Below are positions 38,230 to 50,500 of a stretch of 64,000 nucleotides of DNA, piece after piece. Position 1 is the stretch's first letter, and each line of letters starts with the position of its first letter. The position numbers and the translations under genes are program-made. Source of the stretch: Thunnus maccoyii (lineage: Eukaryota; Chordata; Actinopteri; Scombriformes; Scombridae); NCBI RefSeq assembly GCF_910596095.1, contig NC_056552.1, positions 16,007,111-16,071,110 on the forward strand, read 5' to 3'. The notes beneath the pieces are model-generated. The model saw only the letters and a list, made by a program, of their open reading frames with translations, was not told the origin of the DNA and did not search any database.

Positions 38230-39310
38230 TTGACAGTGGGCTTTATCTGTTGACATTTACTGTGCGTAATGTGTGATGTGAGAACAGTTCATAGACATTG
38301 TCTTTTGTTGATGCAGTGGGCTCCATGTTTTCAGGAACAGGTCTTGGTGTCTTGAGAGTCTGAATATGACTCGTTCATAACCTGCTATGTTGGCCATTAG
38401 TTTGATCCAGTGCTCAAATGATGAGGGTGTGACCAATTTCCATTGTCGCACAATAATTCTACACCCTGTAAACATGGCCAGTCGGCACCACAGCTTACTG
38501 AAATCACTTCTACTCTATCTATCTACAGTTTTTTAGGGAAAATACCCAACATACATAAGGCTGGGCACATTGAACAGATCATTTATCAAAGATATCATTT
38601 TCCCCCATAGATCCTTAACCATGTCACAGTCATATAGCATGTGTACCCTTGTTCTAACGTCTTTATGAAGGCAACATAAATATATCATCTCTTAATTTGA
38701 GTCTATCCATTCTGCTTGGGGTCCAGTAGCAATTAATAAGGATCTTATATTTGGTGAACTATGTCTGGACTTCTTGGCAGGGGAATGCCAGCCTGATACA
38801 CCTTTATTCCATTGTCATTGTTCAATATATTCCCTAATGTCTCTCTCCAGCCCATCAAGTTTAGGTGCACTTGGATCTCTGATGGGGTCATAGAAAACTG
38901 ATGCACCATAATTTTTAAGGCAGATATGTTGTAATATGGCTTTGAATTTCAGTGACTGGGTCAGGACCAGATCTCAGCACTGAAAGGAGGCAATGCCTGA
39001 GCTGGAGATATTTTCAGAAATGTGTATTTGCCAGATTGTAATATTGTTTCAGATATTCAAAGGTAACCATATGATCATCTACATATAGGTCCCTTGGATG
39101 CAGGATTCCTGCTCTATCCCACTGAAACAAGCAGAATGGCTTGCTGGCTAGCCTAATATTAGAAAATGTTAACACTGGGTTATGAACTGGCAAAGACCAA
39201 CTTGTCTGTGTCCTTGCTTCAATCTGAAAGGATTGCAAGCAATGATACCAATCTAACCTAGGAAGGCAGAGTCCCCCACTATCTTTGAACACATTCATTA
39301 TATTCTTCTA
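38230..39310 (-). mobile_element. L1-type LINE remnant, C-terminal ORF2 region
   Basis: Minus-strand broken frames give VFKDSGGLCLPRLDWYHCL and QWKLVTPSSFEHWIKLM, followed by YERVIFRL, matching the C-terminal end of fish L1 ORF2 proteins. Multiple frameshifts. Its endonuclease part appears to lie at 42313-42700 on the same strand, with L2 sequence between. Confidence 0.6.
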
Positions 39311-39589
39311 GGAGCTGTGCAGGAAGATAGAGTGGTATCATATAGGCTAGGTTATGTAGTTGACCTTTGGTATTATAATCATTTTTATTAAGTAAGCTCT
39401 ACCCAATAGCGATGTATTCAGTTTACTCCGGTTATGTAAAAGGGACTCAATATTTCATATAAATTGGAGATTAGCCTGCGTTATTTTCCTAATGTTGTCC
39501 ATAAGTTTGATGCCCAGGGGATCCATCTGAATGGCCGCCCACTGATTCTCAATGGAAAGTTACCTCAAATGACCTACTACCTTCTGTCT

Positions 39590-39850
39590 CAAGCCTTGCC
39601 CTGGGGACTGAGAGCAACAGCTGGTCTGCAGATCTGAGAGTACAGGCAGGGATTTAAGCAGCTATTCAAAACAAGCAATAACATTTTAAAACCAATACTG
39701 AACACCATGGGTAACCAATGCAACAGGTGCAACCAGTGAGGCAAGAATAGGAGAAATGTGCTCATATTTTCGAGTTGTTGTAAGAACCCTAGCTGCAATA
39801 TTTGGAGGAGGAGGTGGTTGATGGATTTCTGGGGCAGTCCGGCAAATAAT
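39590..39850 (-). mobile_element. L2-type LINE remnant, inverted
   Basis: On the minus strand short frames give HWLPMVFSIGFKMLLLV, a degraded form of the L2 motif HWLPVxxRIxFKILLL. Abuts a younger forward L2 copy. Confidence 0.55.
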
Positions 39851-39854
39851 TAGT

Positions 39855-41905
39855 TACAGTAATCTTTCTCCAGTAGACTTGTCTGAACTAACTTCAATGA
39901 TTTGTTCAGCTAAACCATCAACCTGTCTCTTAGATCCCATCCCAACTAGGCTGCTTAAGGAAGCCTTACCCTTAGTGAGCACTTCTTTACTAGATATGAT
40001 CAATTTGTCTTTAGTAACAGGCTATGTACCACAGCCCTTTAAAGTAGCTGTAATTAAACCTCTTCTTAAGAAGCCTACTCTTGATTCAGGTGTTTTAGCC
40101 AATTATAGACCTATATCTAACCTTCCATTTCTATCTAAGATCCTTGAGAAAGCAGTCTCTAATCAGTTATGTGACTTTCTACATAACAATAGTTTATTTG
40201 AGGATTTTCAGTCAGGATTTAGAGCGCATCATAGCACAGAGACAGTCACAAATGAGATATGTGACAGTCACAAAGTCACAAATGACCTCCTAACTGCATC
40301 GGACAAAGGATTTGTCTCTATACTTGTCCTGTTAGATCTCAGTGCTGCATTCGACACAATTGACCATCAAATCCTTTTGCAGAGACTGGAACATTTAATT
40401 GGCATTAAAGGAACTGCATTAAGCTGATATGCTTCCTTTAGGTAATATTATTAGGAAACACTCCATAAATTTTCATTGTTACGCAGATGACACCCAATTA
40501 TATTTATCAGTGAAGCCAGATGAACCCAATCAGTTAAACAAACTCCAAACATGCCTTAACGACATAAAGACCTGGATGACCTGCAATTTTCTACTACTAA
40601 ATTCAGATAAAACTGAAGTTATTGTGCTTGGCCCTAAACACCTTAGAAACACATTATCTAATGATATAGCTACACTGGATGGCATTACCCTGGCCTCCAG
40701 CACCACCGTAAGGAATCTGGGAGTTATCTTTGATCAAGATATGTCCTTTAACTCCCACATAAATCAAATTTCAAGGACTGCCTTTTTTCACTTACGTAAT
40801 ATCACAAAAATCAGGCACATCCTGTCCCTAAAAGATGCAGAAAAACTAGTTCACGCATTTGTTACTTCTAGGCTGGATTATTGCAATTCCTTATTATCAG
40901 GCTGCCCTAACAAGTCTCTAAAGACTCTCCAGCTGGTCCAGAATGCAGCTGCACGTGTATTGACTAAAACTAGAAAAAGAGACCACATTTCTCCCATTTT
41001 AGCTTCACTACATTGGCTTCCTGTAAAATCTAGAATAGAATTTAAAATCCTTCTCCTAACTTACAAAGCCCTTAATGGTCAGGCACCATCATATCTTGAA
41101 GAGCTCATAATACCGTATTATCCCACTAGAACACTGCGCTCCCAGTATGCAGGCTTACTGGTGGTCCCTACAGTCTTTAAAAGTAGAATGGGAGGCAGAG
41201 CCTTCAGCTATCAGGCTCCTCTTCTATGGAACCATCTACCGGATTCAGTCCGGGGTGCAGACACCCTCTCTATGTTTAAGAGTAGGCTTAAAACTTTCCT
41301 TCTTGATAAAGCTTATAGTTAGGGCCGACCAGGCTCGCCTTCGATCAGCCCTTAGTTATGCTGCTATAGGCCTAGACTGCTGGGGGACTTCACATGATGC
41401 ACTGAGCTCCTCTCTCCTCCTCCTCCTCTCCATCTGTATGCATTCATGTAACATCAATGCATGTCACTAACTTTGCTTCTTCCCCAGAGTTTTTTGTGCT
41501 TTCTCATCTCACAGGAAAACCTGAGTCCCGGGCCGAGCCTTCGCGGTCCTCCACAGTCCTGATGGCATCCTTCCCTGTCTATTGATGCTTGTGCTTGTTG
41601 TTGTTGTTGTGATTGTTGCTCTCCTGTCCCCCCTCCCCCTTTCCCTCTCTCTTTCTCTCTCTCAACCCAACCGGTCAAAGCAGATGGCCGCCCACCAAGA
41701 GCCGGGGTCTGCTTGAAGTTTCTACCCGTTAAAGGGGAGTTTTTCCTTACCGCTGTCGCCAAGTGCTTGCTCATGGGGGAATTGTTGGGTCTCTGTAAAT
41801 TAAAGAGTACGGTCTTGACCTGCTCTATGTGAAAAGTGCCTTGAGATGACTTCTGTTGTGATATGGCGCTATATAAATAAAAAATTGATTGATTGAATTG
41901 ATTGA
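39855..41905 (+). mobile_element. L2-type LINE, 5'-truncated, internally deleted
   Basis: The first part (39879-40424, stop codon 40425-40427) encodes reverse transcriptase motifs VIKPLLKKPTLD, NYRPISNLPFLSKILE, FQSGFRAHHSTET and LLDLSAAFDTIDHQIL. The second part (40429-41322) has FHCYADDTQLYLSV, DKTEVIVLGPKHLRN, LDYCNSLLSG and ILASLHWLPVKSRIEFK. The two meet at a stop codon where a block of about 50 codons that normally links these motifs in L2 elements is missing. The 3' end is a gcgctatataaataa sequence with a (GATT)n tail. The well-preserved frames indicate a fairly young insertion. Confidence 0.9.
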
Positions 41906-42040
41906 TTGATAGATGGCTAAAGTCTGGCTTACACAATCCCTGTGTGCTTTGGGTCCAAACACCATCGCTTCAGTTTTGTCATTGATCAGCATTAGGAAGT
42001 TACTGGACATCCAGGTGGTGAGGTGAGGTCTGATGGATTT
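41906..42040 (-). mobile_element. L2-type LINE remnant, inverted
   Basis: The minus strand encodes LTTWMSSNFLMLINDKTEAM and VFGPKAHRD, an older copy of the L2 segment also found in the forward element at 40560-40650. The forward element probably inserted into this one. Confidence 0.7.
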
Positions 42041-42312
42041 ATGGACAAATAGATTTGTATATTGTCGGCATAAAAATGTGAAGAAAAGAATTAAGAGGGG
42101 ATCGGATAATATTTTGTGTATTGAGTTGTTTAACCCTGTATGCCAGCAATTTTCCTGCTCTCTCACCCTGTTAGTGTTGTTTAGTGTAAAACAGGCTAAA
42201 TTCAGCTTTCTTTTGGAGGATACGAGTCATTTCAAATCTCAATATATTCATATTTTTCAAGTTGTTTTGATCTGGTTTTTGAACATATATAATGTAAGAT
42301 GTGTCAAGTTCT

Positions 42313-42700
42313 CTAAATTAACCAATTTTTCATGCTCCTTCCTCTTTTGGTATGAGCAATGCCCAGGTCAGAGACAGAGCCTTCGTTATGTAACCAGTAT
42401 TCTTCTATGACTGATTTTACTAAAGTACATGATGCATCATTTTGTACCAGTGAATTATTGAATTGCCAATGCATCATTTTCTCCTCATTATCTAAACTAG
42501 TTATCATTAGATCAACTGGTGCATGATCAGAGAGAACAATATTCCCAATTGAAGCATTCTGGATGTGATTAACAAGGCTCTCGGACACTCATATGGTCAA
42601 TTCTGGAGTGTAATTGGTGTGGATGGGAAAAGAAATTGAAATTTGTCCGTATGGGGTGAAGAATATGCCAGATGTCTACTAAACTCACCTCAACATAATA
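42313..42700 (-). mobile_element. L1-type LINE endonuclease fragment
   Basis: The minus strand reads SRIDHMS in one frame and NIVLSDHAPVDLMI in another, the closing motifs of the L1 apurinic endonuclease domain. Probably the same old L1 as 38230-39310. 42700-43350 shows no gene. Confidence 0.55.
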
Positions 42701-43354
42701 ACTAGGGTTCCTGCCCCTTTGGTGCTTGGACCCCTAATAAAAATCCAAACAAAACAATAGGGTTCCAACATCGTTGATGCTTGGACCCCTAATGATAAAA
42801 CACAAGACATGGATCAAAGTGAATAAGAGTGCTTCATATGCTCTTTTGACAACAAAGTGTGCAGTTAATTTAGTTTGTTCCTCCATGTTTTGAGGCAAGT
42901 AAAATCAAATCATACTGTTCCCACATTGTTTTCTGTAATTACTGAGTAAGTACAATATATGCTGGCTGTAATATGTAATATGTTTCACTTAATTACAGTG
43001 TCATTACAATATATGCAGACTGTAATATAAAGTGTATATTGTACATCTTGTATCATTTAAAAAACAAAATCTGACATCCTTAACTTTGACTTAGAACCTT
43101 TATTTAACACACTTCTTATTTCAAAACAAATTTTAAAAAAACCTTGCATAGAAAATAGCATTTCGAAATAGCATTTCGAAAAAAAATTTTCTTGCTTTGC
43201 TTCCTCTTTTTGTACTGTTTTCCCTTTCCCTTCCCTTTCACCTCTGATGAGGATGACACGGTCAAGGTTGAGGCGTAGGAGAAGAAACAAACTATTACAA
43301 ATACCTAATATGGTAGTTTCTTGTTTTGGTTAGTTATTTTAGTTAGAACCTCTT

Positions 43355-43767
43355 CAAAGGCCTTCATCTTTTCTTTTTAAGTTGGAACATTTCAACAGTA
43401 ATGTTTCTAGTTAACCACTGAATCTGTGGTTCAGAGCACAGTTCAGATATACAAGGAAGTTTGCACAGGAATATTTATTCAGGTGTAAAACGTAATTCGC
43501 TAAGGTCAAACCATTGTGCTTTTATCAAGCACAATGGAGGAACAATTGCATCCTGACAGGGAACAGGTATGAACAAGTAAAGTGACTTTGAATTGCGGTG
43601 AAGGGTGATCTTTGAAATAAGGTACACCAATGTGAGTAACAGGCTTTTATGTAATCTAATATTTTGTGAACTAAAGGGTAAGCTCTCAAAAGCCAGGTTT
43701 CACATGTCTGGCTAAGGAGTCCAAGTGTAACAATAGAGATTAAATTTGATGCCATAACACAATAATA

Positions 43768-43800
<33 letters not shown>

Positions 43801-44595
43801 GGAAAAAGATAACTCTGAAATTCATAGCATTCCTTTAAAACATGTTTTAAGTATATTTGTTCCAAATATTAAAGTAAAACCAGGACTATAGAAGAAAATA
43901 ATTGACACAAAATAATTTTAATTTAGAGACATTTAAAAGATCAAGAGGTCTGTTACTTGTGCAAGTAGTGCAACGCAGGGCTAAAGGTATAAATGTAGTA
44001 TATATCACTGTGATAAAAAAAAAAAAAGTGGGGTTCATTTCATTGAGTGACACTTCAATCCATTACACCAACTGAAAGAGGTAGCACAGGCTTCATTCTG
44101 AGTGTTCAGCTTGGCAATGTGCAAACATTGAATTTACTAACAGCATCTGCACTGATGTACAAGTTAGGGAATGAGCTAAAAATAAAAACTAAGTTTACAA
44201 AATAAACATCAAAGAAATGAGGAAACATCGAAAAATTTATTATTTTTTTAATCATTTTTAGGGGAATTTTAGATATATACAGTATCTTTATCCTTTCTGT
44301 TGTTGTTGCACTGCTGTGGGCTGGGAAGAACAGCATTTCAGTGCTTCATTTTAAGCACTTTTATACTACTGGTTGTGCAATTATTTATTGTTAGTTAATC
44401 ATTCCTACCTGACAGTAAAACACATTTAAAGCACATGCTACTGGTTGTGTTTCCAACCTGAGAAAATTAGCTTCCTGTTTTCAAAGCCAATTCATGTTAC
44501 TATCACATGTAGTCTATTTTAGAAGCTTGTTCTTGCTTGATGGAATGAGCTACATCCTTTTTTATGCATATTTTCTATTACATTATAATCCATAA
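43355..44595 (-). pseudogene. Flanks of a deleted carbonic anhydrase copy
   Basis: 43355-44200 is clearly related to 28852-29700, the 3' flank of the CA4-like gene, through long matching stretches such as gatatacaaggaagtttgca and caattgcatcctgacaggga. 44440-44590 matches 36450-36600, which lies 5' of the same gene. The intervening 6-7 kb present in the intact locus, including all CA exons, is absent here. No CA exon remains. It includes an (AAT)n microsatellite at about 43764-43799. Confidence 0.7.
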
Positions 44596-44647
44596 TTAAT
44601 TAGTTTCCATCTTCATGACATTATAAATCTGTGTAAAGCTTAATATA

Positions 44648-44890
44648 CACTCACCGGCCACTTACTTAGGTACACTTGTGCAATCTAATGCAATCCAATG
44701 CAACAGCTCTGCCATAAATTCTACATTTATGAAGCTTCTACAATTTCAGTTTTTGTTGGCATTGTCAGAAAGGTGATAATTCTCCTTTATGTTTATTATT
44801 GAGGTCGTAGTGGGTGATGGTGGTGTACTGGAGTGCGTTATATTGAATGGTGTTCCTAATATATTGTCCACTCCATTAACATACATGAGG
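44648..44890. mobile_element. Fish MITE, Tc1-like end sequence
   Basis: Begins with atacactcaccggccactta, the terminal sequence of a widespread fish Tc1/mariner-related repeat family, and ends near tggtgttcctaatatattgt. No transposase is encoded. Confidence 0.6.
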
Positions 44891-47553
44891 AGGGCAAAAT
44901 ATTAAGAACACTTTTCCACAAGCCTTCCTGCAAATCTCATGTGATTGTATGGATATTTCCTCTATAATTATTATCTGACTTTTTAGATTTTATTTTCGAT
45001 TTGATATTGGGCAGATAAAATAAACAACTGTCTGCCACTCAGTGCTGGGCAGGTCGTGTACAGTGGACTTATCAGAGCTTGTTGCCTAAGGGGGTACAGG
45101 ATGGTAGCTGGGACTGAAGTATACTCTCTGTATGCAGGAACTGTAAAATCAAAAACAATGAGCTGAAAGTGGTGGAACTGTTGAGTTGGGTGGTAATTCT
45201 GTGTTATAAGTCCTAAGCAAACAAGGGTGGGGTGGGTCTTGTCACAGATTTTGTCCTAGTGGATTTACATGTGATTATATTCTTACATGTGTTTGGATTT
45301 CAATGTATTTTCCCATGGTGCAGCTTCCTGAGTAGCCTGTTAGGGCCTCTTAGTGACAGGAGTCTTTTTATGACCTCTTACACAGTTTAGGCTGATCCTG
45401 ATTATTAATTGTTGTGTATTTTGATCATACAGGGTGTGATAGTGTTTACCAGTTGTAATGGTGTTTTATTAGCTTGCATTGATGTTCTCAGGTCAGAGGA
45501 AGGTTAACATCTGGTCGACCATGAGATGTTCTCTGCCCTCAGGTGCTTTTTACCATAAAGTGTCAAAGATTTTTCTAATACACATCTGGCTGTGTAACAG
45601 TAGTTCTCCAGTCAGGTTAACAAATGTTGTGGTAGCATAAAGGTTTGATCACATTACACTTTCCTCCAAATGTTTCCTCTGTTTCCCATTAATTTCTATT
45701 TAAGCCTGTCCGACGGATCAAACAAGTGTACGTTTCCTGTTTCGGTGCAATCTCGGGTGGGTTCGCAGGTCAGAGTTCACCTTTGTTCAACTTTGACCAC
45801 ATTGATGTGTTCAGTTGGCCAATAGAGACACTGCTGCACTGTATTTGGGGAAGTTTCTATACTAGTGTGTTTCATCAACATTTTAGTATATTATCACACA
45901 ACCAGACCACAAACTGTAGAATTGCTCTCATACACTGTTTACAGTTTGTGATCTCTCTGATCAATATTTATTCATATACCCACCTCAAAAACATCACATC
46001 ACGTCCTTTTTCAGTGCCAAGTGCAGAGGAAATTTAGTTGAACAGAAATGTAATGTAGCCATACTGTATCTTTACACTTATCGTAGTTCCATCTCAAACT
46101 AAAAAAACACCTTTAGGTAACCTATTATTTTTTCAGAGTTAAACACTCAAAACCTCAGATAATCACCAGGACTGTGTGGGTTTGGTTTGATCAGATTCGA
46201 TTGACAGTTGCCTGGCAACAGTAGCAAACAACCCCACAACTGTCACATTTTAATTCAACTGTTGCTAAATCCTGACTGGTGCAAAGTAGAACATGACATC
46301 ACATTTTGACAACTAAGCCCTGCCCACTTCAAACCACTGAGAAGAGCAAGCAAAAGCACAAATACAGAAAACTCATGTGAAATAAGCAAAACTCTTCTAC
46401 CTTTGGCAGGAAATTGTGATCACATGGTATACATGAGTTATTCATGCTTTGTAATGTGTAATAAAAAATTACTGTAGCCTCAGTTCCAGTTCAAAGTGCA
46501 GTGAACGTTAAAGCTGCATAACTTATACTGAAAACTAATCTCTAATTATTAAAACTAGATCCCTCGACATTTTGATTTATAGTCACGTTATAGCCCCTCA
46601 ACATCTAATACATGATATAATGGAGAAATTAGGGTCTAAAACTATTAGGCCAATAAGTGTGACCATATATGTAGTGGACTTTGGAGTTAAGCCCTTAAAA
46701 GACTGATTTAGGCCTGTGTGCTAACAACAATGACTATTTTGCTTGTCATTGCATTGATAGTTTTAACAATTAAGGTCTGTGAGGTAGACATCTTCTGAAA
46801 CCTAATAGATAAAGTTTCCAACCTGCACCTGGGTGCCAGATTAACAGTAAATGACAACTTTAAGGAAGCATATAACTTTTAAACAGCATCAATACAATTT
46901 ATTAAGATTTTAAGTGGTCTCAAAAATACATTCCAGCCGATAAAGTGCACAGAAACATTCATTGCAATAATAAATTACACTTGTTCCTTCCATGTCAATG
47001 TTCAAACAGCAGTCATTATTCTTCCTTCTATGGTCGACAGTCTCCAATATAAGAAATGATCAACAATACTAAACAACATTGATACTTGCAATTAGGGGGT
47101 TAGCAGAGTGGACTGATTGTTTTGTTTCATATTAAACTGTACCTGCTTGCTACAAATATGGAGGGACAATGTCTACGATTAATAGTCTTGCAATTTTTAG
47201 TACATTCTATTATAGTTGAAGTTTGAATGCCAGTCAGAACAGTACTAGTCAAAAACATTAAGATTGTTAAGTTCACTCTCTAGTCCAAACTACTAACATG
47301 CTGCACAATGAATAGAGCAGAAGGCCCAGTAACACCCTGGAGTTTACTAAACCAGATTTTTCCTTTTTAAATAAAGCCATTTTTCAGCAAGTATCCTGAT
47401 TGTCTGATACATGTCCACGCTAAAGATATCCACATAAATGCCTCTTTTGATAATAAATATTGAAATTATAATCTGAAAAGTGCAGGACAGATGATTACTG
47501 CAAGATATTCTTTAAAGCACTTCCTGTTTAGCCAACCTTCTCACAGATGCAAG
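44890..47553. other. No gene recognised
   Basis: AT-rich intergenic DNA up to the last exon of the minus-strand carbonic anhydrase. ORFs present have no motif or exon structure. Confidence 0.4.
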
Positions 47554-50500
47554 TTAGACAAAAAAATTACACAAACAGGCCAGCAGCAGAAAGGGTATGA
47601 TGGGTCCAGGGACAGCGGATGCTGCTGTGGTGTAGATTGTCCTGCCATGAAGAGACTGCGTGGGTCGAAACACGTTCTGATTTTTGGTGTGAGTTGGGAA
47701 CATCATCATCTGGTGGGGTTAAAAAAAAAGTTTTAATTTAGACAGTCTGAGGTATTTGTTTCAATATTTTTACTTATGTACATCTGTTTAAAGGTAATGT
47801 TTTATTCCTGGTCAAATGGAATAAACTGTTAAATTCATACCTTGAACCAGCTCTTGGTGAAAGCTGTAATGCACACTTAATTTGTCTTGACATTATCCGT
47901 CAAGAAAAACACCCATAACCAGGAACCAGGAACGAAAAAAAGATGCTGTTTGACTGTTTGATCGCACATTTTGGGTATACAGTTGCTTTCAACATATGTG
48001 TTTACCCACTGATTATGTAAATTTCTGTATAAGTTTGCAACATTTCATTTTCAGGAAGTTGTGGCTGACGAAATTCCTTTTTGCCTATCAAAGATTGTGC
48101 AAAATTCTCTTGTAGAGATGTCAACATTGAGCAAGCTTGATTTAATAGTGAGTCACACAATGGTCAACCACAGCCTGCAAGGAGAGGATCATGTGACCAA
48201 TGGAGAAAGTTAATTTATGCATTATAGTTTTATTAACAGAAATTTCCATCAGATTCTTTAAAGTGTGAATCTGTTGCCCAGCAAAAGACTTCCACCAACT
48301 CTGATCAGAATATCTGTTCAGAGAAATAGATATTAAGAGGACATAACATGTACATTTACAGGTCCATATTTGTATTCTAGGGCTCTACTGGAATATCTTT
48401 TCATTATTTACAGTTAAAAAAAAAAAAAAAAATCTGTACTTATTTTATATGAGCCCTTTATGCAGCCCCTCGGTTCAGCCTCTGTCTGAACCAGCCCGTT
48501 TCAGTTCCTGTCTCTTTAAGGCCCCCCCTCCCGGGAAGCCCACTCTGTTCCAATTGGTTAGTTCCCAGAAGCTGCCCCTTGGCAGACTTCTGGAGGTTGG
48601 CTTGGAGAATACATAAAACAAACAGAAGTAGTAGGATCTCAAGTCTTTCTTCTTTACTCAAGATGGAAACTTCTCAAATACACTCATGTATGTTCAAGCC
48701 TGAATCCGATCTGAAATGTGAGAGTGGGCAACGTGAGGAACCATGAAACAAACCTCAGCAACAATGGCTACAGAACAGACAGCCATTTGTGGGCATGCAC
48801 GAACTATCTAACGTCGTCATGAGTAGGAAGTAGAGGTAACATTGTAAAAGAAGCTTTCAGAGCAGCATGAAGCCTGGCTTTTGACTTGCAGGGAGCATTT
48901 TATGTACGTTCACCTCAAGTTTTGGAATTTTGACCATGTTTAACAGACATCCAACATCATAACAGTATAAAAGTAAGAAAATCACAAAAAGCATGTTCTG
49001 TCTCCTTTAAAGAGGGCAGTTCGATGCCAATGTAGAAATTACACTTGTAAAAACCTCTACTGCTACAATTTGTATTTTGATTCAACAGATACATTGACAA
49101 GGAACAGATTTGAAATGGAAGATTCAGTTTGGAGACACTTTTTTTTCATAAATATTGCTTTATACTGTCCCCACTTACGGTACAAATGAGGTCAATGCCT
49201 CATCACCATTTAGCCAGTCAAAGTTGTCAAAACCATACATTGTGTGAGGCATTTAATTCATCTTTTAAATATGTGCATAATAGGGTGTGGTCATTACTTA
49301 GATTGTCATCATTAGTCATTATTCTCAATTTTTCTTAGATGAATTATGGTGAACTAGTGGGTGGACACCAGTGCCATTGTTTAATTATAAAGATGTCATA
49401 TGCTTCACTGCTTTGCATTACCAGCATTCATTCAATAATCCAAAAAAACATGAAGGCACTGTGACATGTCACTGAGGCACATCAACACAATCAGTTCGAT
49501 GGAAATACTGGAGGCGATGCGTCATACTGACATACGGGCACTGACACGTTTTCACTACAGCTGACAGCAGCTGATTACACTGATTACCACAATTGAATGA
49601 AACAAGGACTGACGTTAAAGTGCTGACTTCACATCCATATTGGCTTAGTGCCTAACCAATTTTAAGACAAAGGGGACACACAATGATTCTTAGACTACAT
49701 ATAAGACAACTGAGGAGTTTTCATGAGACCTAACAGTTGAACCTTCATGACTCATCTGATGTGTTGAAGACTAGAGAGAAGCCAAAAAATCCCCTAAAGT
49801 AGGCAAGAAGCGAAGACGGGTGTAGTACAACCTGGCACAGCATCTATGTGTCAGACTTAAGCCATCGGATGTCATTCACTACAATTACTAGATTAACTTT
49901 TCTTATTACTATGTGTCCAGGCCTGTGTGTAAAAGTCTTACAGTTAATACACTGTTCATTTGATGCGGATGTAACAGCTCTAAAATTACAGCTGAGTCCA
50001 CAATTTAATCTCATGATTGTTTGATATCAAATCCTTCCCATATCAGTGCTGTGGAGCCACGTGTGCATTACAGAAATACCAAACAAATTGTACCATCAGA
50101 AAAGAATCTGACAACACTGCATTGTAGTATAATCTACCCTTAAATTGACTGTAGTCAACAAACTGTTATATTGTCCTAATCTCAAACAGGATAATGCAAA
50201 GTCATTACAGATACTTTAACACTACTTCTACTTATCGCCAGTTGTTAAGGATGATTTCTGGTAAATATGCATAAAAACACTAATATAATTCCCAGTGGAA
50301 ACTCTCATTTGAACTATTGTATATAAGAATGATTTTTTTTTTTTTTTTTAACTCAAGGCCATCCTTCTCTAACTGTACTATATGGAGACTTCTGATCATT
50401 AAAAGTCCACCTGTTTGATATATCTTCAGCACCAAGATGATGTGTAAACACGTACCAGGTTTTGTTCCACCTTGACAGACTCTTTAAAGACCGTCCAAAC

